From NCBI RefSeq assembly GCF_019656655.1, contig NZ_BPMV01000001.1, forward strand, positions 124,001 through 188,000: a DNA stretch of 64,000 nucleotides, written 5' to 3'. A program made the translations under genes and the position numbers. The stretch is from Tsukamurella sp. TY48 (GTDB lineage Bacteria; Actinomycetota; Actinomycetes; Mycobacteriales; Mycobacteriaceae). A model generated the notes under the pieces. The model did not search any database, was not told the DNA's origin, and saw nothing but the letters and a program-made list of their open reading frames with translations. Shown piece after piece: positions 28,779 through 37,569 of the stretch; within the stretch, counting starts at the first letter, position 1; the number at the start of each line of letters is the position of its first letter.

Positions 28779-30317
28779 ATGACCTGGACGAACCCGCTCC
28801 GCGATCCGCGCGACCGTCGTCTGCCGCGGATCGCGGGGCCGTCCGCGCTGGTGATCTTCGGTGTGACCGGAGATCTGGCGCGCCGCAAGCTGATGCCCGC
28901 GGTGTACGACCTCGCCAACCGCGGGCTCCTGCCCCCGGGGTTCGCTCTCGTCGGCTTCGCCCGGCGGTCGTGGAGTCACGAGGACTTCAGCGAGATCGTG
29001 CGCAATGCGGTGAAGCAGAACTCCCGCACCGGGTTCCGACAGGAGGTCTGGGACCGCCTCGCCGAGGGGATCCGGTTCGTCCAGGGCGAGTTCGGCGACG
29101 ATGCGGCCTTCGACCGGCTGGCGGGCACTCTGCGCGATCTCGACGAGACCCGTGGCACCGCCGGCAATCACGCCTTCTACCTGTCGGTCCCGCCCGACGC
29201 CTTCCCCACTGTGTGCGAGCAGCTCAAGCGGTCCGGCCTGGCCGACGGTGCGGGACCGGACAATCCAGATGACGGCTGGCGGCGGGTGGTGATCGAGAAG
29301 CCCTTCGGGCACGATCTCGAGTCCGCCAAGCAGCTCAACGCCGTGGTCAACGAGGTCTTCCCCGAGCAGTCGGTGTTCCGCATCGACCACTACCTCGGCA
29401 AGGAGACGGTGCAGAACATCCTGGCGCTGCGCTTCGCCAACCAGTTGTTCGAGCCGATGTGGAACAGCCACTACGTGGACCACGTGCAGATCACGATGGC
29501 CGAGGACATCGGCTTGGGCGGCCGCGCAGGCTATTACGACGGCATCGGCGCCGCCCGCGACGTGATCCAGAACCATCTGCTGCAGTTGATGGCGCTGGTC
29601 GCGATGGAGGAGCCCACCAGCTTCCGCCCCACCGAGCTGCAGTCGGAGAAGATCAAGGTGCTCTCGGCGACCTCGCTCGTGGAGCCGCTCGATGAGACCA
29701 CCGCCCGCGGCCAGTACGGTCCCGGCTGGCAGGGCAGCGAGAAGGTCGTCGGCCTACTGCAGGAGGAGGGTTTCAGTCACACCTCCACCACGGAGACCTT
29801 CGCCGCCATCACCGTGGAGATCGCCTCCCGGCGGTGGGCGGGTGTGCCCTTCTACCTGCGCACCGGCAAGCGCCTGGGGCGCCGCGTCACCGAGATCGCG
29901 CTCGTCTTCAAGCGCGCGCCGCATCTCCCGTTCGACGACACGATGACCGAGGAGCTGGGCCACAACGCCCTGGTGATCCGGGTGCAGCCCGACGAGGGCG
30001 TCACGCTGCGGTTCGGCTCCAAGGTGCCGGGCGCCTCCATGGAGGTGCGCGATGTGAACATGGACTTCAGCTACGGCGAGGCCTTCACCGTGGCCTCCCC
30101 CGAGGCCTACGAGCGGCTCATCCTCGACGTCCTGCTGGGCGAGCCCTCCCTGTTCCCGGTCAACGACGAGGTCGAACTGTCCTGGCGCATCCTCGATCCC
30201 GCGCTGGCGCACTGGGCCGCGAACGGCAGCCCCGAGGAGTACGAGTCGGGAACCTGGGGTCCCGCGTCGGCCGACGCCATGCTGGCCCGCACCGGAAGGA
30301 CGTGGCGCCGACCATGA
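28779..30317 (+). CDS. zwf: Glucose-6-phosphate 1-dehydrogenase
   Basis: 512-residue enzyme of the oxidative pentose phosphate pathway, making NADPH. Dinucleotide-binding G-V-T-G-D-L-A-R-R-K (28-37), E-K-P-F-G (173-177) and the active-site R-I-D-H-Y-L-G-K-E (201-209) are intact. The frame is open upstream inside tal, but ATG 28779 starts in the short tal-zwf gap. The stop overlaps opcA by four bases. Orthologue of Rv1447c (zwf2). Confidence 0.96.
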   Translation: MTWTNPLRDPRDRRLPRIAGPSALVIFGVTGDLARRKLMPAVYDLANRGLLPPGFALVGFARRSWSHEDFSEIVRNAVKQNSRTGFRQEVWDRLAEGIRFVQGEFGDDAAFDRLAGTLRDLDETRGTAGNHAFYLSVPPDAFPTVCEQLKRSGLADGAGPDNPDDGWRRVVIEKPFGHDLESAKQLNAVVNEVFPEQSVFRIDHYLGKETVQNILALRFANQLFEPMWNSHYVDHVQITMAEDIGLGGRAGYYDGIGAARDVIQNHLLQLMALVAMEEPTSFRPTELQSEKIKVLSATSLVEPLDETTARGQYGPGWQGSEKVVGLLQEEGFSHTSTTETFAAITVEIASRRWAGVPFYLRTGKRLGRRVTEIALVFKRAPHLPFDDTMTEELGHNALVIRVQPDEGVTLRFGSKVPGASMEVRDVNMDFSYGEAFTVASPEAYERLILDVLLGEPSLFPVNDEVELSWRILDPALAHWAANGSPEEYESGTWGPASADAMLARTGRTWRRP

Positions 30318-31231
30318 TTCTCGATCTCCCCGACACCTCCACGCAGGAGGTCTCCAAGAGCCTGGTGCGACTGCGCGAATCGGGCGGCGCGATCGCTCTG
30401 GGGCGCGTTCTCACGCTGATCATCTCGGCCGAGGAGGGCGAGTCCACGGAGAGTGCGATCGAGGCCACGAACGCCGCCTCGCGGGAGCACCCGTGCCGTG
30501 TGATCGTGCTCGCCCGCGGCTCCCGGACCGAGGCCACTCGGCTCGATGCGCAGATCCGCGTCGGCGGCGATGCCGGCGCCTCCGAGGTGGTCCTACTGCG
30601 CCTGTACGGCGAGATGGCCGATCACGGTGCCTCGGTGGTGGTTCCGTTCCTGCTTCCCGATACGCCGGTGGTGGCGTGGTGGCCGGGCGCGGCGCCGGCG
30701 GTCCCGGCGGAGGACCGGCTCGGGCGCCTCGCCTCGCGCCGGATCACCGACGCCACCTCGGCCGACGACGGCGTGGACGCGCTCCGTGCGCGGCTCGCGG
30801 GCTATCGGCCGGGCGATTCCGATCTCACCTGGTCGCGGATCACCCCGTGGCGTGCCCTGCTCGCCTCGGCGCTCGATCAGCCCCCGTACGAGGACGTGAC
30901 CTCGGCCGAGGTCACGGGCCCGGCATCGAGTGCGGCCACCGATCTGTTGGCGGGCTGGCTGCACGCGCAGTTGGGCGTGCCGGTCTCCCGCCGGGTGGGC
31001 GGGTTCGGGGTGCGCCTCATCCGCCCCGGCGGCCCGTTGGCCCTGGAGTTCGACCAGAATTCGACGGCGGTGCTCACCCGCACGGGGCAGCCCGACGGGC
31101 GGGTCGCGGTGCGGCGGCGCGATGTGGCCGCGTGCTTGGCCGAGGAACTGCGTCGTCTCGACGACGACGTGATCTACGAGAAGGCGCTGGCCGGTGTGGC
31201 CGGCGTCGACCGAACGGAGGTGTCCGGGTGA
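30314..31231 (+). CDS. opcA: OpcA, glucose-6-phosphate dehydrogenase assembly protein
   Basis: 305-residue soluble protein required for Zwf activity or assembly in cyanobacteria and actinobacteria. It starts M-I-L-D-L-P-D-T-S-T and contains P-V-V-A-W-W-P-G, a hallmark of the family. The ATG overlaps the zwf stop and the TGA overlaps the pgl GTG, both by four bases, so the three are translationally coupled, matching their joint role. Orthologue of Rv1446c. Confidence 0.94.
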   Translation: MILDLPDTSTQEVSKSLVRLRESGGAIALGRVLTLIISAEEGESTESAIEATNAASREHPCRVIVLARGSRTEATRLDAQIRVGGDAGASEVVLLRLYGEMADHGASVVVPFLLPDTPVVAWWPGAAPAVPAEDRLGRLASRRITDATSADDGVDALRARLAGYRPGDSDLTWSRITPWRALLASALDQPPYEDVTSAEVTGPASSAATDLLAGWLHAQLGVPVSRRVGGFGVRLIRPGGPLALEFDQNSTAVLTRTGQPDGRVAVRRRDVAACLAEELRRLDDDVIYEKALAGVAGVDRTEVSG

Positions 31232-31992
31232 GCGATTCCACCACTACGGTGCGCAGGTTCGACGATGCGGCAGCGCTCGTCGCGGCCGCCGCCGACGATG
31301 TGGCCGCCGTGATCGCGCAGGCGCAGGCCGATCGCGGTTTCGCGTCGATCGTGCTGACCGGCGGCAGCAACGGCAACGGCGTCGCCGCGGCCCTGCGGGA
31401 CCGGCCGATCGACTGGTCGACCGTGGACGTCTTCTTCGGCGACGAGCGATTCGTGGCCGACCGGAGCGCCGACCGCAACGAACTGCAGACCCGAGGCCTG
31501 CTGCTGGACCATGTGCCGGTCGATCCCGACAACGTGTACCGCTTCCCCGCCGCCGACGAGTTCAGCGGCGATGCCACGCTGGCCGCCCAGGTGTACGCGC
31601 AGCGCTTGGCGCAGAACGCGACCCGTCGAGGCAACGCGGTTCCGGCGGGTGACGGCATCGTGCCGCAGTTCGACGTGCACCTGTTGGGCATGGGCGGCGA
31701 GGGCCACATCAACTCCCTCTTCCCGCACACGGACGCGGTCCGCGAGCGGAAGCTCCCGGTGGTTCCGGTGCACGATTCGCCGAAACCGCCGCCGAACCGG
31801 CTCACGCTCACGCTGCCCGCGGTCGGCGCTGCGCGCCGGGTATGGCTGCTGGTGTCCGGCGCCGAGAAGGCCGAGGCCGTGGCGGCCGGGGTCGGCGGCG
31901 CGAATCCCGACGACTGGCCCTGTGCCGGTGCGCACGGGTCCGAGGAGACGGTCTGGTATCTCGATCCGGCCGCCGCCTCGCAGCTCCCCTGA
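31228..31992 (+). CDS. pgl: 6-phosphogluconolactonase
   Basis: 254 residues. The enzyme hydrolyses 6-phosphogluconolactone, the product of Zwf. Motifs: L-T-G-G-S-N, F-F-G-D-E-R-F-V and L-L-G-M-G-G-E-G-H-I-N-S-L-F-P, where most homologues read G-x-D-G-H; the glutamate is also seen in other family members. GTG 31228 overlaps opcA by four bases. Last gene of the pentose phosphate operon and orthologue of Rv1445c (devB). Confidence 0.94.
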   Translation: MSDSTTTVRRFDDAAALVAAAADDVAAVIAQAQADRGFASIVLTGGSNGNGVAAALRDRPIDWSTVDVFFGDERFVADRSADRNELQTRGLLLDHVPVDPDNVYRFPAADEFSGDATLAAQVYAQRLAQNATRRGNAVPAGDGIVPQFDVHLLGMGGEGHINSLFPHTDAVRERKLPVVPVHDSPKPPPNRLTLTLPAVGAARRVWLLVSGAEKAEAVAAGVGGANPDDWPCAGAHGSEETVWYLDPAAASQLP

Positions 31993-32021
31993 TCAGCGCG
32001 CTGGAGCAGCCGGGGTGAGTG

Positions 32022-32711
32022 TCACCGCTGTTCGAGCACGATGGTCGGGACGCCCAGCGCGGGATCCTTGATCGTGGCGACGCGCGTGCCGGGTTTGGCC
32101 CCGCGGCGCACCTCGCTCACGGTGATGCCCTGATCGGTGAGTCGGCGGTGCGTCGCATCGGCGTCCGCAGTGCGCCAGGCGACGCCCCACAGCGCGTCGG
32201 GGCCGGACGGGTCGACATCGTCGCCCTCGGCGAGCACCACTTCCACGAGCAGGTCGCCCCGCCGGAAGAACAACTGATGCACGCCCCAGCTCTGCACGCG
32301 ATCGAGGCGAAGGTCGAAATCGAGTCTCCCGCACAGTGTCGCGATGATGCGGTCGCGGTTCGGGGACGACAACACGAGGTGGTCCATGCCGGTGATCTCC
32401 GCGCCGGGGACGGCGGGGTACGGCCTTGTCGGGCCGACGAGTCCGAGGGTGAGTCCGTCGACGACGGCGGCTGCCCGGTCACCGTCCGGCCGGACGGGGA
32501 GACCACGGCGGTCGGCGAGACGCACGGCACCGTCGAGCACGTCGGCGGCCACGAGCACTCCCGAGGGTGTCCCGTCGGCGGAGAGGACGACGTCGAGACC
32601 GCCGACGGTGACGGCGTCGGCCTCGGTCGACGCCAGCAGTCGCGCGTGTGCGGCCCGGCTCTCCACGGGGACGTCGAGGATCAGCAGGTCACGGGACTCC
32701 GTTGTGCACAC
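32022..32711 (-). CDS. VOC-superfamily (glyoxalase-like) protein
   Basis: 229 residues. The C-terminal half has a vicinal-oxygen-chelate domain: M-D-H-L-V-L-S-S-P-N as the first metal-strand motif and L-V-E-V-V-L-A as a later one; the N-terminal half is a weaker repeat of the same fold. Metal ligands are suggested but the full set cannot be assigned. The function (lyase, dioxygenase or resistance protein) is open. It starts with GTG and converges on pgl, 29 bases apart. Confidence 0.8.
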   Translation of the reverse strand: MCTTESRDLLILDVPVESRAAHARLLASTEADAVTVGGLDVVLSADGTPSGVLVAADVLDGAVRLADRRGLPVRPDGDRAAAVVDGLTLGLVGPTRPYPAVPGAEITGMDHLVLSSPNRDRIIATLCGRLDFDLRLDRVQSWGVHQLFFRRGDLLVEVVLAEGDDVDPSGPDALWGVAWRTADADATHRRLTDQGITVSEVRRGAKPGTRVATIKDPALGVPTIVLEQR

Positions 32712-32732
32712 CTCACCATCGTGCCGTATCCG

Positions 32733-33662
32733 CTACTTCGCCTGGACCTCGCGGTTGGTCACCCAGGTGTCACCCGCCGCTTTGACCTCGGCGATGCCGA
32801 GGTCGACCGCGGCAGCTCCGATGTTGAAGGTGGGCTTGTCACCTGCGAGCCTGAATGCCGTGTTGATCACGGCTCCGTTGTCGAGTGCGGTCGTCGCTCT
32901 CGCCGCGACTCCGTCGATCCCCGCGCTCACGCGGCGCAGCGCCTGGGTGGCGTTGCCCAGCGAGCTGAGCTTGCCCGCCAAAGTCTCGAGCTTGCTCGTG
33001 AGCTTCTGCAGCATGCGCGCGAACTTCTGCCCGAGCATGGCCCCCTGCAGCAGAACCGAATTGGTGGCGGCGACCACTGAGGAGCCGGCCGTCGGGACGG
33101 ACGCGGCTGCGGCTGCCGCCATCTTGGCGAGGGTCCATGCCAGGAACTTCGACAACTCGTCCCGGATCCAGTTCCGCACTTCGATGACCATCGCACCCGC
33201 GAAGCTGATCCCGGTCGCGGCGGACTTCGCCGAGTACGCCAGCGCGCTGGTCTCGACGGCGAGCTTGGCCGTCGAGGTCCGATAGGCGTCGGCATCGACG
33301 CCGGTGAAGCCCGATGCGGTGGCGGCGCCCGCCTCCTTCACCGACTTCGACACTTCGTCGAGCGGGAGTGCCACCTTCTGCTCCCACACCGTCTTCACCG
33401 CATTGATCGCCTCCTCGTCACCCGAGACGGCGTCCAAGGCCTCCTTCAGGACGGGGATGTGCTCGATGACCCAGCCGACGCCGGCGGCGGCGAACGACCC
33501 GATGGGATCGGTGACGACACCGTCGATCTTGAGCACGGTGTCGACGGCGCCGCCCACGGCCCCCAACCCGTTTCCGTCCACGACGGCCGAGCCCGCATCG
33601 AACACCGCTTCGGCGAGCGGCACTCCCGAGATCGATTCCTCGATCGATTCAGTGGTGCTCAC
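32733..33662 (-). CDS. EspA/EspE-like putative type VII secretion substrate
   Basis: 309 residues, mostly alanine-rich helix. A region V-D-A-D-A-Y-R-T-S-T-A-K-L-A resembles the helical secretion core of EspA/EspE proteins, and two hydrophobic stretches (about 150-185 and 190-215) follow, as in EspA. There is no signal peptide and no clear C-terminal Y-x-x-x-D/E. The GTG start overlaps the EspC-like stop by four bases. Coupling with EspC-like and EbfC-like genes, as in mycobacterial esp loci, is the main support; sequence similarity alone is weak. Confidence 0.55.
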   Translation of the reverse strand: MSTTESIEESISGVPLAEAVFDAGSAVVDGNGLGAVGGAVDTVLKIDGVVTDPIGSFAAAGVGWVIEHIPVLKEALDAVSGDEEAINAVKTVWEQKVALPLDEVSKSVKEAGAATASGFTGVDADAYRTSTAKLAVETSALAYSAKSAATGISFAGAMVIEVRNWIRDELSKFLAWTLAKMAAAAAASVPTAGSSVVAATNSVLLQGAMLGQKFARMLQKLTSKLETLAGKLSSLGNATQALRRVSAGIDGVAARATTALDNGAVINTAFRLAGDKPTFNIGAAAVDLGIAEVKAAGDTWVTNREVQAK

Positions 33663-33967
33663 TTCGAGCCCGCCTTCGTGACATCGGCGGCGCCCGTCCG
33701 GTCCGCGTCCACATCGGCCTCGATGTTCTTCACGAAGTCCCTCCGATGTTCCGCGTAGGACTCGCGGTACCGGGTGACACTCTCAGCGGTCTGCTGGAGC
33801 GTCTGGTTGACCATGGGTACGAGCCACGGGGCGAACAGCGCTCCGAAGTCCATGGCGCCGATCCTCGCTCCTGCGGCTGTCCCGGCCGCGTCGACCTTGT
33901 CCGCAGCGGCCGCGAGGGCCTTGGTGTGTGCGGCGGTCACCGCGGGATCGATGCAGCTCTCCGTCAT
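33659..33967 (-). CDS. EspC-like small helical protein (type VII secretion-associated)
   Basis: 102 residues forming two long helices around a short turn, with D-P-A-V-T-A-A-H-T-K-A-L-A-A-A-A-D near the start and T-R-Y-R-E-S-Y-A-E-H near the end. This resembles the EspC/DUF2580 family of ESX-linked proteins in size and heptad pattern. ATG 33967 overlaps the upstream gene by four bases; a longer reading is disfavoured. It probably pairs with the 309-residue neighbour. Confidence 0.6.
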   Translation of the reverse strand: MTESCIDPAVTAAHTKALAAAADKVDAAGTAAGARIGAMDFGALFAPWLVPMVNQTLQQTAESVTRYRESYAEHRRDFVKNIEADVDADRTGAADVTKAGSK

Positions 33968-34329
33968 GACTCCCCCAGAAACGGTTTCCACGCGTCGATG
34001 TCCGGGTAGTAGGTCGACGCGATCGAGTGGACCTCCCTGGCCGCGATCTTTTCGGCCAGGGAGGCCGCGGTCATGATCTCCGCGCTCAGAGCCTCCCCCG
34101 AGAGCTCTGTGGCACGCCCCCCGATCACCACCCCCGTGAGACGTCCCCCCATCCCGACGGTCACACGCACGTCGCCGCGCGCCGCCGTCCCGGTGCCCGA
34201 TACCCGGGCCAATCGCTCACGAACCTCGTCCGCCTGCTCGTACGCCGCATCCGCTTGCGCGACGTACGAACCGACCTGCGGTACGTCTGCCAACTCGTCC
34301 CCCCGATCTCGTTGGATTTCCTCCCGCAT
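33964..34329 (-). CDS. YbaB/EbfC-family protein
   Basis: 121 residues with an N-terminal helix (about 15-48) and the family signature V-T-V-G-M-G-G-R-L-T-G-V-V-I, followed by a last helix with L-S-A-E-I-M-T-A-A-S-L-A. YbaB/EbfC proteins bind DNA as dimers, but in mycobacteria divergent members (EspL, Rv3879c-linked relatives) sit in ESX loci and stabilise Esp substrates. It is first in the three-gene operon with four-base overlaps. A TTG one codon upstream is an alternative start. Confidence 0.75.
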   Translation of the reverse strand: MREEIQRDRGDELADVPQVGSYVAQADAAYEQADEVRERLARVSGTGTAARGDVRVTVGMGGRLTGVVIGGRATELSGEALSAEIMTAASLAEKIAAREVHSIASTYYPDIDAWKPFLGES

Positions 34330-34402
34330 CAATTGGACGCACCATCACGGCGATCGGTTCCCCTCCGACTTCATAATTTCGAAAGACCTCTGATTTCGCA
34401 GG

Positions 34403-35161
34403 TCAGACCCATGCGCGCCACGCGCGGTGTCGCGCGATGGCCGCACCGATCAGCACGCAGATCAGCCAGATCGTGAGGGCGGCGACCACGGCGCCGAGCG
34501 CCTGGTGCAGGTGGTCCATCCCTTGCGCGCCGGGAGTGCGACGGTGCACCGCACCCAGGCCCGGCAGCCGTCGACGCCCCTCGTCGGCGGGGAGCAGCAC
34601 CCACAGCACCAGGTAGGGAACGCCCATCGATGCGAGCCGCAGCACCGTGGTGCGCACCTCACGGCGGCCGTTCCACAGACCGCGCGGTCCGACCCGGGCC
34701 ACGGGGAAGGCGGTCGCGAGGATCGAACAGACACCGAGCCACACCAGGACCTGCACGCTGACGGAGGCCATGGCGAACGGGACGAGGACGGGGCGGTCGC
34801 TCAGGATCACCAGAACGGCGGTCGCGATCAGCAGCGGCGCACCGAGAGCGACGAAGAGCGTCACGTTCCGCACGACCACCAGGGCGACGCACTTCCCGTA
34901 GCGATGCGGTTCGCCGGCCTGACGCCGCGCCTGGTCGGCGAACATGTTGGTGGTCGCGGAATCGGCGAGCACGAAGGTCACGAAGTAGACGATGATCACC
35001 GAGATCTTGTTGCGATCGGTGTACTCCAGCGGCGAGAACAGGATCCAGCCGAAGGCCAGCAGAAGGTTCACCGCGAGACCGGTACCGATCCGCGGCAACG
35101 CCCTCAGCTCGCGCCGCGACACCCGGCGAAGGGCGGCGCGGCCGCTCGCGACCGTCTGCAC
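34403..35161 (-). CDS. Polytopic membrane protein of unknown function
   Basis: 252 residues with about six hydrophobic segments and conserved-looking T-D-R-N-K-I-S and T-T-N-M-F-A-D-Q in a loop after the second segment. The layout is like small ABC-2 permeases, but I cannot assign it and no ATPase gene is adjacent. The frame is open to 35221; GTG 35161 is preferred because TATCAT (minus strand, 35168-35173) lies six bases upstream, suggesting a leaderless start. Confidence 0.7.
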   Translation of the reverse strand: MQTVASGRAALRRVSRRELRALPRIGTGLAVNLLLAFGWILFSPLEYTDRNKISVIIVYFVTFVLADSATTNMFADQARRQAGEPHRYGKCVALVVVRNVTLFVALGAPLLIATAVLVILSDRPVLVPFAMASVSVQVLVWLGVCSILATAFPVARVGPRGLWNGRREVRTTVLRLASMGVPYLVLWVLLPADEGRRRLPGLGAVHRRTPGAQGMDHLHQALGAVVAALTIWLICVLIGAAIARHRAWRAWV

Positions 35162-35305
35162 TCCTCGATGATAGGCGCGGATTGAATGCCTCTCACCTGG
35201 AGCTTCATCAGGAACATGCACCCGTGCTTGTTTCCGCTCGCGGCGGTCTGCTTAGGTGTAGGACAGCAACCCTCCGCAGATCCGACTGCAGAAAGGTGGT
35301 CTTCC

Positions 35306-36454
35306 ATGGCCGCACGCCGCCGCTCGAGCTGGATGAACGACGAGCTCGACGCCCTCCGCGACCTCGCGGACAAGTTCCTCGCCAAGGAGCTCACCCCCAA
35401 CATCGAGAAGTTCGCCGAACAGCACCACGTCGATCGCGACCTCTGGAACAAGGCCGGCGAGCTGGGCCTGCTGTGCCTGTCGATCCCCGAGGAGTACGGC
35501 GGCGGTGGCGGCGACTTCCGGCACGAGGCCGTGCTCATCGCGGCGCAGGCGCAGGCCGTCGACACCAGCTGGGGCGTCTCGCTGCACAACGGCATCGTGG
35601 CGCACTACATCCTCGCGTACGGCACCGAGGAGCAGAAGCAGACGTGGCTGCCCAAGATGGCCTCCGGCGAGGCCGTCGGCGCCATCGCGATGACCGAGCC
35701 CGGCACCGGCTCGGATCTGCAGAGCGTGAAGACGCGCGCCATCAAGACCGGCGACGAGTACGTGATCAACGGCAGCAAGACCTTCATCACCAACGGCCAG
35801 CAGGCCGACATCGTGGTGCTGGTCTGCAAGACCAACCCCGACGAGGGCGCCGCGGGCATCTCGCTGATCCTGGTGGAGGCCGACCGCGAGGGCTTCCGCA
35901 AGGGCAACATCCTCAACAAGATCGGCCAGAAGGGCCAGGACACCTCGGAGCTCTTCTTCGACGACGTCCACGTGCCCGTCGCGAATCTGCTCGGCACCGA
36001 AGAAGGCCAGGGCTTCTACCAGCTCATGCAGCAGTTGCCGCAGGAGCGCCTCATCATCGGCCAGGCGTGCGTGTCCGGCATGGAGGTCATCTTCGAAGAG
36101 ACGTTGCGCTACACCAAGGAGCGGGAAGCCTTCGGCCGCCCCGTCTTCGGCTTCCAGAACACCAAGTTCAAGCTCGCCGAGGTGCACACCGAGACCACGA
36201 TCGCCCGCATCTTCGTGGACGACTGCATCTCCAAGCACATCAAGGGTGAGCTCGACATCCCGACAGTCGCGATGGCGAAGTGGTGGACCTCGGACCGCGC
36301 CCAGCACGCGGCCAGCGAGATGATGCAGCTGTTCGGCGGCTACGGCTACATGGCCGAGTACCCCGCCGCGCGCTTCTTCGTGGACAACCGCGTGAACATG
36401 ATCTACGCCGGCACCAATGAGATCATGAAGGAAATCATCGCCCGCACCCTCTGA
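35306..36454 (+). CDS. Acyl-CoA dehydrogenase
   Basis: 382 residues, normal for the family. Flavin and substrate motifs A-I-A-M-T-E-P-G-T-G-S-D, F-G-G-Y-G-Y-M-A-E-Y and I-Y-A-G-T-N-E-I are intact. As in the protein at 3199-4422, the position of the medium-chain catalytic glutamate is alanine, and a glutamate in L-P-Q-E-R-L-I-I is at the isovaleryl-CoA dehydrogenase position. ATG 35306 has a Shine-Dalgarno (gaaaggtgg); the longer frame to 35186 is disfavoured. A strong hairpin follows. Long- or branched-chain acyl-CoA is a likely substrate. Confidence 0.92.
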   Translation: MAARRRSSWMNDELDALRDLADKFLAKELTPNIEKFAEQHHVDRDLWNKAGELGLLCLSIPEEYGGGGGDFRHEAVLIAAQAQAVDTSWGVSLHNGIVAHYILAYGTEEQKQTWLPKMASGEAVGAIAMTEPGTGSDLQSVKTRAIKTGDEYVINGSKTFITNGQQADIVVLVCKTNPDEGAAGISLILVEADREGFRKGNILNKIGQKGQDTSELFFDDVHVPVANLLGTEEGQGFYQLMQQLPQERLIIGQACVSGMEVIFEETLRYTKEREAFGRPVFGFQNTKFKLAEVHTETTIARIFVDDCISKHIKGELDIPTVAMAKWWTSDRAQHAASEMMQLFGGYGYMAEYPAARFFVDNRVNMIYAGTNEIMKEIIARTL

Positions 36455-36470
36455 CCGGGCTGATCTGCGC

Positions 36471-36508
36471 ACGAAGGCGCCGCGACGGAACCGTCGCGGC
36501 GCCTTCGT
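36471..36508 (+). terminator. Hairpin terminator after the acyl-CoA dehydrogenase
   Basis: A perfect 18-base inverted repeat (36471-36488 and 36491-36508; core GAAGGCGCCGCGACGG) lies 16 bases after the stop and 19 bases before the stop of the convergent gene, so it may serve both strands. Confidence 0.85.
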
Positions 36509-36527
36509 CGTCCGGTATCGGCGGACC

Positions 36528-36971
36528 TCAGCGGGTGATGGGCGTCATCGGCCGCTGCACCGCGGGGATCGCGAGGGCGAGGACACCCCGGACGATGCCC
36601 TTGAAGACATCGACATTGTCGAAGTAGTCGCGCCACAAGACGATCCGGCCGTCGACGATGTCGAACCGGCCGCACACCCAGAACCGCACGTGCAGTGGGC
36701 CGACGCGCAGTTCGTCGATCCGCTCGGTGAGCACCGTGCCGCCCTCGGCGGCGCTGGAGGTGAGTTCGACGCCGAAGCCCAGGCCGGGTTTCGCGAGCAG
36801 TTTCACCACGCGCCCCGCCTGATTCCGGCCGCGCAAGGTGGGCAGGCCGACATTCGTGTAGACCACGTTCTCGTTGAAGGCGGCGAGCGCATCGTCGACG
36901 CGCGCATCCGCGAGGTCGGCGAGGAACTTGCGCACCGTCGCCTGATCGTCCAGGACAGCAACCTCAGTCAT
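36528..36971 (-). CDS. Limonene-1,2-epoxide hydrolase family protein
   Basis: 147 residues of the NTF2-like limonene epoxide hydrolase fold. The family residues are suggested by V-L-T-E-R-I-D-E-L, the strand V-R-F-W-V-C-G-R-F-D and I-V-L-W-R-D-Y-F-D, which supply the Asp-Arg-Asp catalytic triad. M. tuberculosis EphG (Rv2740) is the nearest known type, with cholesterol- or lipid-epoxide activity proposed. It is followed in the cluster by the acyl-CoA dehydrogenase on the other strand, but the substrate is open. Confidence 0.85.
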   Translation of the reverse strand: MTEVAVLDDQATVRKFLADLADARVDDALAAFNENVVYTNVGLPTLRGRNQAGRVVKLLAKPGLGFGVELTSSAAEGGTVLTERIDELRVGPLHVRFWVCGRFDIVDGRIVLWRDYFDNVDVFKGIVRGVLALAIPAVQRPMTPITR

Positions 36972-36992
36972 GGTTCGACGGTACCCCGCGGT

Positions 36993-37547
36993 TCAGTGGC
37001 CGTCCTCCTCCCGGAGGAGGAGAAAGAAGAACGGGTTCTGCAGGCCGCGCAGGTCCATCACTCCCAGCAGGGTGCGCTCGTCCACCCGCCGGAAGTGATC
37101 GTTGATGGGCAACGCGTCGTACGACATGGTGGCGGTGGGCACGCCGCGGTACTCGATCATCCGCAGCCGCGCCTTCGGTGAACGAGTGCGCCGCAATGCG
37201 ATCGCCACCCTCCCGAGCGCCGCGACCGGGCGCAGCCGCAGCAGCGGGCTCGCCCGCACCATGGCCCCGAGCGGTAGGCCCGCGGGATTGGTGCTGAACA
37301 GGCCTCGGCGACCGCCGAAGACGAGCGGATGGGCCTCGTCGGGCGAGTCGAATCGCTTGCCCTGCCAGCCGTACACCTCGAGCAGGCCGTCCATCGGGTT
37401 GCCGGTGGGCAGCCCCGCGCCGCGCCAGCTCCCGATCATCTCCTCGACCCGGACCGGTGGCAGCGAATCGTAGAGGGCCAAGGCCTCGTCGAGGGTGGCG
37501 CCGGCCTGCAACCGGCGCAGGACGGCGGGCGCGTCGTTCTCGGTCAC
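36993..37547 (-). CDS. GXWXG / DUF4334 domain protein
   Basis: 184 residues. An N-terminal GXWXG domain (E-E-M-I-G-S-W-R-G near 35-43) is followed by a DUF4334 domain (M-I-E-Y-R-G-V-P-T-A-T-M-S-Y-D near 130-144, then P-I-N-D-H-F). The two-domain layout is typical and its function is unknown. The start is GTG. It lies between ppc and the epoxide hydrolase-like gene, all on the minus strand with gaps of about 21 bases, so co-transcription is possible. Confidence 0.88.
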   Translation of the reverse strand: MTENDAPAVLRRLQAGATLDEALALYDSLPPVRVEEMIGSWRGAGLPTGNPMDGLLEVYGWQGKRFDSPDEAHPLVFGGRRGLFSTNPAGLPLGAMVRASPLLRLRPVAALGRVAIALRRTRSPKARLRMIEYRGVPTATMSYDALPINDHFRRVDERTLLGVMDLRGLQNPFFFLLLREEDGH

Positions 37548-37569
37548 GCGGGTTCCCTTCGCCTCTCGC

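Noticed and set aside
23747-28918. A 1723-codon open frame on the minus strand through tkt, tal and neighbours
   Set aside because: It is antisense to well-defined pentose phosphate genes, is rich in R, G, H and A as expected from the complement of high-GC codons, and has no domain.
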